Source of the DNA: Harmonia axyridis
Taxonomy: Eukaryota; Arthropoda; Insecta; Coleoptera; Coccinellidae
Length of the DNA: 64,000 nucleotides
Direction of reading: 5' to 3'
Assembly (NCBI RefSeq): GCF_914767665.1
Contig: NC_059508.1
Coordinates: forward strand, 25,853,501-25,917,500
Part shown: piece by piece, positions 36,870-48,604 of the stretch
Layout of the letters: each line of letters starts with the position of its first letter
Position numbering within the stretch: the stretch's first letter is position 1
Notes under the pieces: model-generated
What the model saw: the letters and a program-made list of their open reading frames with translations, nothing else
The model's database searches: none
What the model was told of the DNA's origin: nothing
Translations under genes and position numbers: made by a program

Positions 36870-37505
36870 ATTTTTAATTTTTTTAAGTTTTTAATTTTTA
36901 GTTTTTTTTCATGTTTTCTGGAAGTCATAGACTACTCCATTCAATGAGAAATTGCAGTTTTCCTGAGTTGAAGTTTTTCCTCGAAAACTCTTCAAGTATA
37001 GAGTTTGCTTGAGACCCCTCTCTTTTTATATCTACGTAAATTTGACTGAATGAATAAAAAAATAAAGATTTTTCCGAAAAACTTTTCATTAGATATCTAT
37101 AGGAATCTCTTCAACTTATGAACTGTTCAGCTTATACTCAAGTATTGCCATATTGCTGAAATTATCATCAACCAAGCTATCTGATAATGCACTAATATAC
37201 TGGGTGTGCCGTTTGAAATAAGAAGGTAGTAATCTGAAATTGATTTAATTTTCAGCACAAAATTTTCATAAGTTTTCCATAAACAATAAGCCATCGCGGT
37301 GAATCACTCTGTACATCATTATCATTCAGCCTTCTGCTTCCACTAAGGGATATAAATTTCGCCTTACTGGTTTATGACTGTTTTGCAATCATCTCTGGCC
37401 AAGCGTTTTTATAGACTATTTCAAGGGACTTTGGATATACTATATACAGAAATATTATAATTTCCAAAATGATTTCCACTATTATATTGTTATTTTTTTT
37501 TTCAG
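36870..37505 (+). other. AT-rich region and intron upstream of USP10-A, unit II
   Basis: Counterpart of 11784-12419, including the 116-bp mariner-like remnant at 37198-37313. No gene is visible. Confidence 0.65.
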
Positions 37506-39557
37506 AATCTACATTTCTTGGAGTTAACTCAGTTAGAAGAAGAAGAGGTATTATTAATAATAAATTATTTACCAATTCTAGTGAATACAAATTACCCTGT
37601 AGAGTTAAACAAAAAATTTCTGCAAGTAAGTATAGAGATCTTAAAAGAATTATTCATGGTCAATATGAATATGTAATATAATAATGAGTCAACTAATATC
37701 AACTTTTTCAGAAAATGAGTGTAGAAAATCTGTAATCAATTACAATGGATTATCAATTACAAAACCTTTTATCCAGAATGAGATGACAGGAAAACATTCG
37801 AAACCTTCAACTCCCCCTAGTTCAGCTGTAAAAACAGTTGAAATTATTGCAAGAGATAATACAGAGATAATCAAAAATGATACAATTTCCAATAGGACAA
37901 TTGAAAAAATTGAAAGTAGCATCTCGAATAAAAATGAATCTAAAATTGAGGAGCCCACAGTAAATGTATGGAAAAAATCATGGGCTAGTCTATTTGATAA
38001 AGATGTTAAAACAATATCGAATGAGAAAATAGACAATAAAATTAATGATCCACATGTAACATCTTTAAAACATACAAAAGTAGTCAAAAAAATAGATTCA
38101 GCCACTCATATGTTAGGAGGTGAGTTCAAAACCATATCTTTTTTTATATATTTATCTTACTTTCAACTAACAATTTGCTTACATCTACAGTAGATAATTA
38201 TTTTACTTAGTTGAACCCATTTTACTCGATGAAAAGTGGAATGCTTTGGTTTTCACCTACAGATATCAGTGAAAATTCAAGTTTCTATCATGGTTAGTAA
38301 TATTTTTAAATTTTCAGAATTTCTAAAGAACTATTGAATTGCTGGGACGCAAACCAGTTTTAAATCCAGGTGTTTACGGAACAAAAGTATTTTTTGTTAT
38401 ATAAACTCAATATTACAAGCCTTACTTGCTTGCCCACCACTTTGTAATCTCCTCAAACGGCTATCAGAGAACTTCACTCACAATAATGCACTGAAATCAA
38501 TAACAATGAGTGAAAATATGTAAGTATAAATTAATATAATTTGCAACTTTGATTGAATAACAATTTTGTATATGTATTTTCATTATTCAACTAATCCAGG
38601 TGTAAATTTATGAATAACTTCGATAATCTCCCCAATGTAAGACGCAAGTCACGTTCAAAAAAGAAGAACAAGAAGCAAACTTTCGTCAATATAGACAATG
38701 GCAATTCGTTTGAGGCCTCATCGTTTTATACGATGCTAAACGGAACACGTAGCGATTCTTTCCTTGTTGAAGGCCGACAAGAAGACGCCGAAGAATTCTT
38801 GGGCCTTCTGTTGAATGGACTCAATGATGAAATGATGGGAATAATGAAATTGATTAGCCATGACGAAAATATTCAAGCAGCTAAAAAAGAAGTGAAAATA
38901 GATGTGGATGATTGGAAAGTTATTGATCCTAGGAACGAAGGGAATGTAACAAGAGAAATACAAATGGACAAGACACCGATTAGTGATATATTCGGAGGAC
39001 TTCTCTGTTCAAGAATCCATAAAACCGGAGACGAAACTTCAGAAAATATTGAACCATTCCTAACATTGCCATTAAATATTAAGAAAGCAAATAGCATAGC
39101 TGAAGCATTAGAAGGCCTTACAACCAAGAACAAACTAGAGGGTCTAACATCATCGAAAACGAAAGAAACGGTTGAAGCATGGCAGCAAGTGATGATAGAG
39201 AAGTTGCCTGTAGTTTTAGTATTACATTTGAAATGCTTCGAATACAGAATGAATGGCTGCACTGAAATAATGAAGACTATAGAATTTCCCATTAATCTGC
39301 AGATTGATTCTAAAATATTATCTGGAAGGACGAATACTTCAGCGGAGAGACAATATAAATCAATATCTGTAGTATATCATGTAGGAAAGGAGGCCAGCTA
39401 TGGGCATTATATAGCAGATACTTTCCATTCGGGGTATAATACATGGTTGAGGTTTGATGACTCTAAAATAAACAGAGTTACGGAAGAAGATGTTCTTAAA
39501 CGTCAAGGAGATAGAGTTCCTTATTTATTATTTTATCGAAGGAGTGATACGGTGTGA
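37506..39557 (+). pseudogene. USP10-like deubiquitinase pseudogene, copy A, unit II
   Basis: Exons at 37506-37625, 37712-38119, 38318-38519 and 38600-39557. Both copy-A lesions are present, with the TGA at 38335-38337. The last exon is again a complete 315-codon ORF, differing from unit I by an Asn-to-Ser change near 39094. The second exon has Glu (GAG) where unit I has Lys (AAG) near 12630. The near absence of differences means the broken state was present before the 25-kb unit was amplified. Confidence 0.85.
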
Positions 39558-39698
39558 AGTGTTAAGATTCATTGATAAAGTTGTTAATTTGTACAGATTA
39601 GATTTAAGGATGCTGAACATTGTAATATTTTTCTGTTGTTTCATGAGTGATGCCATGAATTGTATTTCGGGAGAATATGATAAATTGACTATACAATG

Positions 39699-39734
<36 letters not shown>

Positions 39735-39904
39735 GTATATAAAAAATAAATATTATATTTTAATAAACGAAATTGTATGAATGTAAAATTTTGTTTGTTT
39801 TTTTGAAGAAATTTCTTTTCCTAAAACTTAAATTAAATTTTTATAAGAACAACGATCTCAGAAAGGAAAAGAAGATCGTCTTCGTGAAAATTTCAATGAA
39901 CCAT
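39558..39904 (+). other. USP10-A 3' UTR and flank, unit II
   Basis: As in unit I, with a shorter AT microsatellite (about 39700-39728) and two AATAAA signals just after it. Confidence 0.6.
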
Positions 39905-41026
39905 TAACAGTATTAGCTATTTCAGGACTTTGGACTCTTTATTCCTTTTTCTTTGCTCTTGAAATCAGGTGAATTTCGCTCAATGTAATGAAAAGAAACT
40001 TGACCAAACTTTATAATTTCCCCCTGTGTTCAGCGGCGCTACGTTCTCCTACTTCTGTAACCTAGATAAATGAGGATATTTTGGAAGATCGTACCTCATG
40101 CACTCGAATCATGTAATTTTTTTTTGTTTCACAAAACTCATAAATATACCAGTCATGAACTCTGAATTAACCTATATCTTTAATGACCCAAAACAAAACA
40201 CTCATTAATTTCCGTTTTATAACCTATTATTCCTTTTCCTGGGTCAGAACAATTTTTTTGGAGAATTCTCGTCTCTGATTACTATAAAATTTCTTTCTTC
40301 TATTGGTCCTCTAATTCACTTGAAAATCAAAACTTAGTTGAATAATTACTCGAAAAAAAGATCTGTCCAAGGTCAGATTGGATTTCTTTAAATTTTATCA
40401 TCCTGGATATTAGACATGAGAACTCAGAATATATTGAATTTCTCTCTTACTACAGTTAAAGGTCTGTGCTTATAATTTACATCTGGTGTACGCTAATAGT
40501 TTCGATTGTCTGAGATACCAATTATTCAATGGCATAGGCCTTTATTTGGTAACATTTTGGATGTTCCACCATTTACTAATGTACATGCCTAAAACCTCTA
40601 GAATTTGCTTCTGAATAAGGATTGGTCAAGTCTATTCAATTCTTTTACATTTTTAGACCTCAGATTTAAAAGAATAGAAAAATTCGTCGTTTCGCAATTC
40701 AGAATCAAACAATAATTGACCAATGAAATAGAGTAATGTCTAGAAATGACAATGCATATGAAATATGAAAGCAAGGTTTCAAATGAATAAACTCTGCAAT
40801 CGACTAAAAAGACGGCATTAAATTCCGAATGTAGAATCTTATATTGTTATTATTAGAACTCTTTATTGCTTAATTCATATGTTAGAATCTTATATTCAAT
40901 TTTTATATTTTTTTATTTAAAAAATCCCAGTTCTATTCATGTTTCTTTGGACGAATACCAGTTTCTACTATAAAATGAATAATTACAATTCAATTGTATC
41001 TATCAATTTCAACATATGTGATCTCC
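39905..41026 (+). repeat. Spacer segment S3, unit II
   Basis: Same as 14823-15944. Inverted partner of S2 (36144-36869) and S1 (30386-31324). Confidence 0.85.
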
Positions 41027-41312
41027 AATTTCAATATCTTTTTTCAATTATTCCTGAAAAGTGATCATTCAAACTTTCATTCGTAACTTCACAAATAATT
41101 AATTACTCAACTATCTAATCATCATCAGTGAATAGTAACGAATATTCATAAATATCAACTACTCACTGAATAGAAAACTATTCACTGAATAGCTAGAAGG
41201 CTAATTTCTTAGAGTATATTCTATGTTCTGAGGTAAATTTCATAGAAAACTTCAAAAAGGATGAAAGTGTGGCGGCTTCTCATAAAGCTCCACATAGCAA
41301 CAATAAACACAG
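41027..41312 (+). other. AT-rich spacer before the tRNA head, A block, unit II
   Basis: Counterpart of 15945-16230. No gene is visible. Confidence 0.55.
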
Positions 41313-41392
41313 CATTCGGTAGCCTAGACGTTAAGAGGTAGAATCACTCACCGAGATGCGACAAGGTGCCGGGTTCGAGTCCCGGCGGCTCC
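41313..41392 (+). mobile_element. tRNA-derived SINE-like head, A block, unit II
   Basis: A box at 41320-41330 and B box at 41372-41382. It differs functionally from the other three copies because a T4 run (41406-41409) lies between this head and the hammerhead. That run could terminate pol III before the ribozyme. Confidence 0.75.
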
Positions 41393-41413
41393 CGATAATA
41401 ATAAATTTTCCAA

Positions 41414-41489
41414 GCGTCTGTGACACGGCACACACAATTATACCAAAGTCACACTGATGAGTCCGGTGTGTGTGCCAGGGACGAAACGC
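41414..41489 (+). ncRNA. Hammerhead ribozyme motif, type III topology, A block, unit II
   Basis: Identical to the unit I A-block motif in every stem, core and loop position, including the intact 1.1-2.1 U-A pair. Predicted cleavage is between 41418 and 41419. Confidence 0.87.
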
Positions 41490-42096
41490 ATAAGTAGGCA
41501 TATGTGCTATCCAACAAAAGTATGTTCGCTTTCTTGGGTTGGCAGATCGAATGTCCCTATTATCGGGAACAAAAAATAATTTCGGAAATTTGTACATTGG
41601 TCGGGAGACACAAAAATAATATTAAAGTGAATATAATAATTTAACATAATTGTTATATTCCGCTGAAGATCGAAATGTCGAAATATCAACAGAAAATGGT
41701 TTTCTCATTACCTATGTTATAATTATCAACAGAATTCAATATTTATTTTTCAGCTTGCCACATCTATCAGAATCAATTATAACCATATATAAGGGGTACA
41801 TTTGTATTTATCTATGAATATAACCACGCTTAAAATGAAACCACGGAATGCAGATTACAGAAACCACAAAATACAAATATACCCTCTAGCTACACTAGCG
41901 CCTTCTATTTATCCTGTCCGCTGGACACTTTTTCAATGCGAACTGTGGACCATAGATTACAATCAAATTAAGCTGGAAATGAAGAAACGAAATACAGATA
42001 ATTTTGTGGGATTGGAATTTTTTATTTCGAGCACAGTTTAGAAATTATCTAATTGAAAATTATTATTATTATTATATATATTATTATTGAAATTTA
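41490..42096 (+). other. Region downstream of the hammerhead, A block, unit II
   Basis: Counterpart of 16408-17014, with the CTGAAGAT/GTCGAAA motif near 41662-41684 and the same uninterpreted 79-codon ORF (41802-42041). No gene is called. Confidence 0.5.
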
Positions 42097-42140
42097 ATAT
42101 GAGGCGCACGCGCACTTCTATATTCTACCTAATAGACTAA

Positions 42141-42275
42141 GGGCCAGTTGCACCATTTGCCTAAACATTTATTAAAAATTTAAACGTTGATTACTCTATG
42201 ATTTCTCAAGAGAAATCAGAAATTAATCAATGTTTAAATTTTAATCAATGTTTAGGCAAATGGTGCAACTGGCCC
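42141..42275. mobile_element. Foldback MITE, PIF/Harbinger-like, R repeat 1, unit II
   Basis: Same 135-bp element as 17059-17193. In the central loop it reads CTCAAGAGAAATC where unit I reads CTCAAGGGAAATC, so the hairpin arms pair better here. Confidence 0.7.
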
Positions 42276-42840
42276 CTAATATAAGGTATATGGTTCGACC
42301 TGTACATAGTTAAGACGAAGAAAAATATTCTATGTTCGTCAACCATGCCGGGTTGACAAATTGTAAGTAACCTCAGTTTAGCGAATATTCTTCCAAGAGT
42401 TACTTTATAAACAGTTGTTGAAGTGATATTTCTAGTGGAAAGTTTCATGTTCAAATAAAAAATTGTTTGAATATGGGGGTAATTTTTTTAATACTAGCTT
42501 AGGGTTGTTTTAATTTATTCGAATATTTTCAAATATCAGTTATATTTCATGTAGTTAGTTTTTTTTTATTGGTTTATGGATTTTCCACCATCATAACGAA
42601 AAATTCATTACAATTCATAAAATTTCGACTTTTGAGTTTCTTTTCATGTTTTCTGGAAGTCATAGACTACTCCATTCAATGAGAAATTGCAGTTTTCCTT
42701 AGTTGAAGTTTTTCCTCGAAAACTTCTTAAGTATAGAATTTGCTTGAGACCCCTCTCTTTTTATATCTACGTAAAATTGACTGAATGAACAAAAAAATAT
42801 GCGGCGCACGCGCACTTCTATATTTCACCGAATAGACAAA

Positions 42841-42975
42841 GAGCCAGTTGCACCATTTGCCTAAACATTAATTAAAAATTTAAACGTTGATTACTCTATG
42901 ATTTCTCAAGAGAAATCAGAAATTAATCAATGTTTAAATTTTAATCAATGTTTAGGCAAATGGTGCAACTTGCCC
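42841..42975. mobile_element. Foldback MITE, PIF/Harbinger-like, R repeat 2, unit II
   Basis: Same decayed element as 17758-17892, with ends GAGCCAG and CTTGCCC. Confidence 0.65.
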
Positions 42976-43631
42976 CTAATATAAGGTATATGGCTCGACC
43001 TGTACATAGTTAAGAAGAAGAAAAATATTCTATGCTCGTCAACCATGCCAGGTTGACAAATTGTAAGTAACCTCAGTTCAGCGAACATTCTTCCAAGAGT
43101 TACTTCTTAAACAGTTGTTGAAGTGATATTTCTAGTGGAAAGTTTCATGTTTAAATAGTTAATTGTTTGAATATGGAGGTAATTTTTTTAATACTAGCTT
43201 AGGGTTATTTTCATTTATTCGAATATTTTCGAATATCAGTTATATTTCATGTAGTTATTTTTTTTCATTGGTTTATGAATTTTCAACTTTCTTAACGAAA
43301 AATTTATTACAATTCAAGAAATTTCGACTTTTTAGTTTCTTTTCATGTTTTCTGGAAGTCATAGACTACTCCATTCAATGAGAAATTGCAGTTTTCCTTA
43401 GTTGAAGTTTTTCCTCGAAAACTCTTCAAGTATAGAGTTTGCTTGAGACCCCTCTCTTTTTATATCTACGTAAAATTGACTGAATGAATAAAAAAATATA
43501 GATTTTTCCAAAAAACTTTTCATTAGAAATCTATAGGAATCTCTTCAACTTATGAACTGTTCAGCTTATACTCAAGTATTGCCATATTGCTGAAATTATC
43601 ATCAACCAAGCTATCTGATAATGCAATAATA

Positions 43632-43747
43632 TACTGGGTGTGACGTTTGAAATAAGTAGGTAGTAATCTGAAATTGTTAAAATTTTCAGCAGAAAATTAT
43701 TATTAGTTTTCCATAAACAATAAGCCATCGCGGTGAATCACCCTGTA
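43632..43747. mobile_element. Short mariner-like MITE remnant (putative), B block, unit II
   Basis: Same 116-bp element as 18549-18664, between TACTGGGTG and CACCCTGTA. Confidence 0.35.
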
Positions 43748-43938
43748 CATCATTATCATTCAGCCTTCTGCTTCCACCGAGGGATATAAATTTCGCCTTA
43801 CTGGTTTTTGACTGTTTTGCAATTATCTCTGGCCAAGCGTTTTTATAGACTATTTCAAGGGACTTTGGATATACTATATACAGAAATATTATAATTTCCA
43901 AAATGATTTCAACTATTATATTGTTATTTTTTTTTCAG

Positions 43939-45993
43939 AATCTACATTTCTTGGAGTTAACTCAGTTAGAAGAAGAAGAGGTCCGTTTTATAAATAATAT
44001 ATTATTTACCAATTCTAGTGAATACAAATTACCCTGTAGAGTTAAACAAAAATTTTCTGCAAGTAAGTATAGAGATCTTAAAAGAATTATTCATGGTCAA
44101 TATGAATATGCAATATAATAATGAATCAACTAATATCAACTTTTTCAGAAAATGAGTGTAGAAAATCAGTAATCAATTACAATGGATTATCAATTACAAA
44201 ACCTATTATCCAGAATGAGATGACAGGAAAACATTCGAAACCTTCAACTCCCCCCAGTTGAGCTGTAAAAACAGTTGAAATTACTGCAAGAGATAATACA
44301 GAGATAATCAAAAATGATACAATTTCCAATAGGACAATTGAAAAAATTGAAAGTAGCATCTCGAATAAAAATGAATCTAAAATTGAGGAGCCCACAGTAA
44401 ATGTATGGAAAAAATCATGGGCTAGTCTATTTGATAAAGATGTTAAAACAATATCGAATGAGAAAATAGACAATAAAATTGATGATTCACATGGAACATC
44501 TTTAAAACATACAAAAGTAGTCAAAAAAATAGATTCAGCCACTCATATGTTAGGAGGTGAGTTCAAAACCATATCTTTTTTTATATATTTATCTTACTTT
44601 CAACTAACAATTTGCTTACATCTACAGTAGATAATTATTTTACTTAGTTGAACCCATTTTACTTGATGAAAAGTGGTATGCTTTGGTTTTCACCTACAAA
44701 TATCAGTGAAAATTCAAGTTTCTATCATGGTTAGTAATATTTTTTAATTTTCAGAATTTCTCAAGAACTATAAAATTGATGGGACCCAAACCAGTTTTAA
44801 ACCCAGGGGTTTACGAAACAAAAGTAACTTTCGTTATATAAACTCAATATTACAAGCCTTACTTGCTTGCCCACCACTTTGTAATCTCCTCAAACGGCTA
44901 TCAGAGAACTTCACTCACAATAATGCACTGAAATCAATAACAATGAGTGAAAATATGTAAGTATAAATTAATATAATTTGCAACTTTGATTGAATAACAA
45001 TTTTATATATGTATTTTCATTATTCAACTATTCCAGGTGTAAATTTATGAATAACTTCGATAATCTGCCCAATGTAAGACGCAAGTCACGTTCAAAAAAG
45101 AAAAACAAGAAGCAAACTTTCGTCAATATAGACAATGGCAATTCGTTTGAGGCCTCATCGTTTTATACGATGCTAAACGAAACACTTAGCGATTCTTTCC
45201 TTGTTGAAGGCCGACAAGAAGACGCCGAAGAATTCTTGGGCCTTCTGTTGAATGGACTCAATGATGAAATGATGGGAATAATGAAATTGATTAGCCATGA
45301 CGAAAATATTCAAGCAGCTAAAAAAGAAGTGAAAATAGATGTGGATGATTGGAAAGTTATTGATCCTAGGAACGAAGGGAATGTAACAAGAGAAATACAA
45401 ATGGACAAGACACCGATTAGTGATATATTCGGAGGACTTCTCTGTTCAAGAATCCTTAAAACCGGAGACGAAACTTCAGAAAATATTGAACCATTCCTAA
45501 CATTGCCATTAAATATTAGGAAAGCAAATAACATAGCTGAAGCATTAAAAGGCCTTACAACCAAGAACAAACTAAAGGGTCTGACATCATCGAAATGTAA
45601 GAAACGGTTGAAGCATGGCAGCAAGTGATGATAGAGAAGTTGCCTGTAGTTTTAGTATTACATTTGAAATGCTTCGAATACAGAATGAATGGCTGCACTA
45701 AAATAATGAAGACTATAGAATTTCCCATCAATCTGCAGATTGATTCTAAAATATTATCTGGAAGGACGAATACTTCAGCGGAGAGACAATATAAATTAAT
45801 ATCTGTAGTATACCATGTAGGAAAGGAGGCTAGCTATGGGCATTATATAGCAGATACCTTCCATTCGGGGTATAATACATGGTTGAGGTTTGATGACTCT
45901 AAAATAAACAGAGTTACGGAAGAAGATGTTCTCAAACGTCAAGGAGATAGAGTTCCTCATTTATTATTTTATCGAAGGAGTGATACGGTGTGA
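43939..45993 (+). pseudogene. USP10-like deubiquitinase pseudogene, copy B, unit II
   Basis: Exons at 43939-44062, 44149-44556, 44755-44956 and 45037-45993. All three copy-B lesions are unchanged: TGA in the second exon (44259-44261), Arg codon CGT at the catalytic position (44832-44834) and the 1-base frameshift near 45595. In the second exon it carries CAGTAAATG where unit I has CAGTTAATG. Confidence 0.85.
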
Positions 45994-46326
45994 AGTGTAA
46001 AGATTCATTGATATAGTTGTTAATTTGTACAGATTAGATTTAAGGATGCTGAACATTGTAATATTTTTCTGTTGTTTCATGAGAAATGCCATGTCTTGTA
46101 TTTCGGGAGAATATGATAAATTGACTTAACAATGTTATATATATGTATATGTATATGTATATAAAAAATGAATATTATATTTTAATAAACGAACTTTGTA
46201 TAAATGTAAAATTTTGTTTGTTTTTTTTGAAGAAATTTCTTTTCCTGAAACCTAAATTAACTTTTTGCAAGAACTACTATTTCAGAAGGAAAAAAAGATC
46301 GTCTTCGTGAAAATTCCAATCAACCA
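45994..46326 (+). other. USP10-B 3' UTR and flank, unit II
   Basis: Counterpart of 20911-21243, with the TATATG-type run and an AATAAA near 46184. No other feature is visible. Confidence 0.6.
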
Positions 46327-47449
46327 TAAACAGTATTAGCTATTTCAGGACTTTGGACTCTTTATTCCTCTTTCTTTGCTCTTGAAATCAGGTGAATTTC
46401 GCTCAATATAATAAAAAAAAACTTGACCAAACTTTATAATTTTCCCCTGTGTTCAGCGGCGCTACGTTCTCCTACTTCTGTAACCTAGATAAATGAGGAT
46501 ATTTTGGAAGATCGTACCTCATGCACTCGAATCATGTAATTTTTTTTTGTTTCACAAAAATCACAAATATACCAGTCATGAACTCTGAATTAACCTATAT
46601 CTATAATGACCCAAAACAAAACACTCATTAATTTCCGTTTTATAACCTATTATTCCTTTTCCTGGGTCAGAACAATTTTTTTGGAGAATTCTCGTCTCTG
46701 ATTATTATGAAATTTTTTTTTTCTATTGGTCCTCTAATTCACTTGAAAATCAAAACTCAGTTGAATAATTACTCAAAAAAAAGTTCTGTCCAAGGTCAGA
46801 TTGGATTTCTTTAAATTTTATTATCCTGGATATTAGACATGAGAACTCAGAATATATTGAATTTCTCTCTTACTACAGTTGAAAGTCTGTGCTTATAATT
46901 TACATCTGGTGTACGCTAGTAGTTTCGATTGTCTGGGATACCAACTATTCAATGGCGTAGGCCTCGATTTGGTAACATTTTGGATGTTCCACCATTTACT
47001 AATGTACATGCCTAAAACCTCTAGAATTTGCTTCTGAATAAGGATTGGTTAAGTCTTTTCAATTCTTTTACATTTTTAGACGTCCGATTTAAAAGAATAG
47101 AAAAATTCGTCGTTTCGCAATTCAGAATCAAACAATAATTGACCAATGAAATAGAGTAATGTCTAGAAATGACAATGCATATGAAATATGAAAGCAAGGT
47201 TTCAAATGAATAAACTCTGCAATCGATTAAAAAGACGGCATTAAATTGCGAATGTAGAATCTTATATTGTTATTATTAGAACTTTTTATTGCTAAATTCA
47301 TATGTTAGAATCTTATATTCAATTTTTATATTTTTTTATTTATAAATTCCCAATTCTATTCATGTTTCTTTCGACGAATACCAGTTTCTACTATGAAATG
47401 AATAATAACAATTCAATTGTATCTATCAATTTCAACATATGTGATCTCC
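46327..47449 (+). repeat. Spacer segment S4, unit II
   Basis: Same as 21244-22366. No gene is visible. Confidence 0.85.
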
Positions 47450-47735
47450 AATTTCAATATCTTTCTTCAATTATTCCTGAAAAGTGATCATTCAAACTTT
47501 CATTCTTAACTTCACAAATGATTAATTACTCAACTATCTAATCATCATCAGTGAATAGTAACGAATATTCATAAATATCAACTACTCACTGAATAGAAAA
47601 CTATTCACTGAATAGCTAGAAGGCTAATTTCTTAGAGTATATTCTATGTTCTAAGGTAAATTTCATAAAAAACTTCAAAAAGGATGAAAGTGTGGCGGCT
47701 TCTCATAAAGCTCCACATAGCAACAATAAACACAG
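47450..47735 (+). other. AT-rich spacer before the tRNA head, B block, unit II
   Basis: Counterpart of 22367-22652. Nothing is recognised. Confidence 0.55.
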
Positions 47736-47815
47736 CATTCGGTAGCCTAGACGTTAAGAGGTAGACTCACTCACCGAGATGCGACAAGGTGCCGGGTTCG
47801 AGTCCCGGCGGCTCC
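47736..47815 (+). mobile_element. tRNA-derived SINE-like head, B block, unit II
   Basis: A box at 47743-47753 and B box at 47795-47805, T arm intact. Only three Ts precede the hammerhead here, so no strong early pol III stop is present. Confidence 0.75.
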
Positions 47816-47836
47816 CGATTATAATAAATTTCCCAA

Positions 47837-47912
47837 GCGTCTGTGACACGGCACACACAATTATACCAAAGTCACCCTGATGAGTCCGGTGTGTGTGCCA
47901 GGGACGAAACGC
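47837..47912 (+). ncRNA. Hammerhead ribozyme motif with altered 1.1-2.1 pair, B block, unit II
   Basis: Same as the motif at 22754, including GUCACC in stem I. The predicted cut is after C47841. The shared change shows the variant was fixed in the B block before the 25-kb unit was amplified. Confidence 0.8.
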
Positions 47913-48518
47913 ATAAGTAGGCATATGTGCTATCCAACAAAAGTATGTTCGCTTTCTTCGGTTGGCAGATCGAATGTCCCTATTATCGGGAACAAAAAAT
48001 AATTTCGGAAATTTGTACTTTGGTTGGGAGACACAAAAATAATATTAAAGTAAATATAATAATTTAACATAATTGTTATATTCCGCTAAAGATCGAAATG
48101 TCGAAATATCAACAGAAAATGGTTTTCTCATTACCTATGTTATAATTATCAACAGAATTTAATATTTATTTTTCAGCTTGCCACATCTATCAGAATCAAT
48201 TATAACCATATATAAGGGGTACATTTGTATTTATCTATGAATATAACCACGCTTAAAATGAAACCACGGAATGCAGATTACAGAAACCACAAAATACAAA
48301 TATACCCCTAGCTACACTAGCGCCATCTATTTATCCTGTCCGCTGGACATTTTTTCAATGCGAACTGTGGACCATAGATTACAATAAAATTAAGCTGGAA
48401 ATGAAGAAACGAAATACAGATAATTTTGTGGGATTGGAATTTTTTATTTCGAGCACAGTTTAGAAACTATCTGTTTGAAAATTATTATTATGATTATATA
48501 TATTATTATTGAAATTTA
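47913..48518 (+). other. Region downstream of the hammerhead, B block, unit II
   Basis: Counterpart of 22830-23435, with the CTCF-like core at 48320-48329 on the minus strand. No gene is recognised. Confidence 0.5.
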
Positions 48519-48562
48519 ATATGAGGCGCACGCGCACTTCTATATTCTACCTAATAGACTAA

Positions 48563-48604
48563 GGGCCAGTTGCACCATTTGCCTAAACATTAATTAAAAA
48601 TTTA
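48563..48604. mobile_element. Truncated foldback MITE at the satellite junction, unit II/III border
   Basis: Same broken left arm as at 23480, joined at the same base to the satellite. The identical breakpoint shows the junction belongs to the amplified unit. Confidence 0.75.

Larger units (their letters stand above)
42097..43495 (+). repeat. R repeats 1 and 2 (tandem pair), unit II
   Basis: Two head-to-tail 0.7-kb repeats, with the boundary at about 42797. The foldback MITEs lie at 42141-42275 and 42841-42975. The first MITE has intact GGGCCAG/CTGGCCC ends and CTAA flanks; the second is decayed. Confidence 0.8.
23522..48604. repeat. 25-kb macrosatellite, unit II (complete)
   Basis: The only complete unit, 25,083 bp when counted from the left edge of one forward satellite array to the next. 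It contains forward array, USP10 exon fragment, S1, inverted array, S2, USP10-A, S3, tRNA-head/hammerhead, two 0.7-kb repeats with MITEs, USP10-B, S4, a second tRNA-head/hammerhead and a truncated MITE. Differences from unit I are scattered single bases, a shorter AT microsatellite near 39700 and a few indels. Confidence 0.95.
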
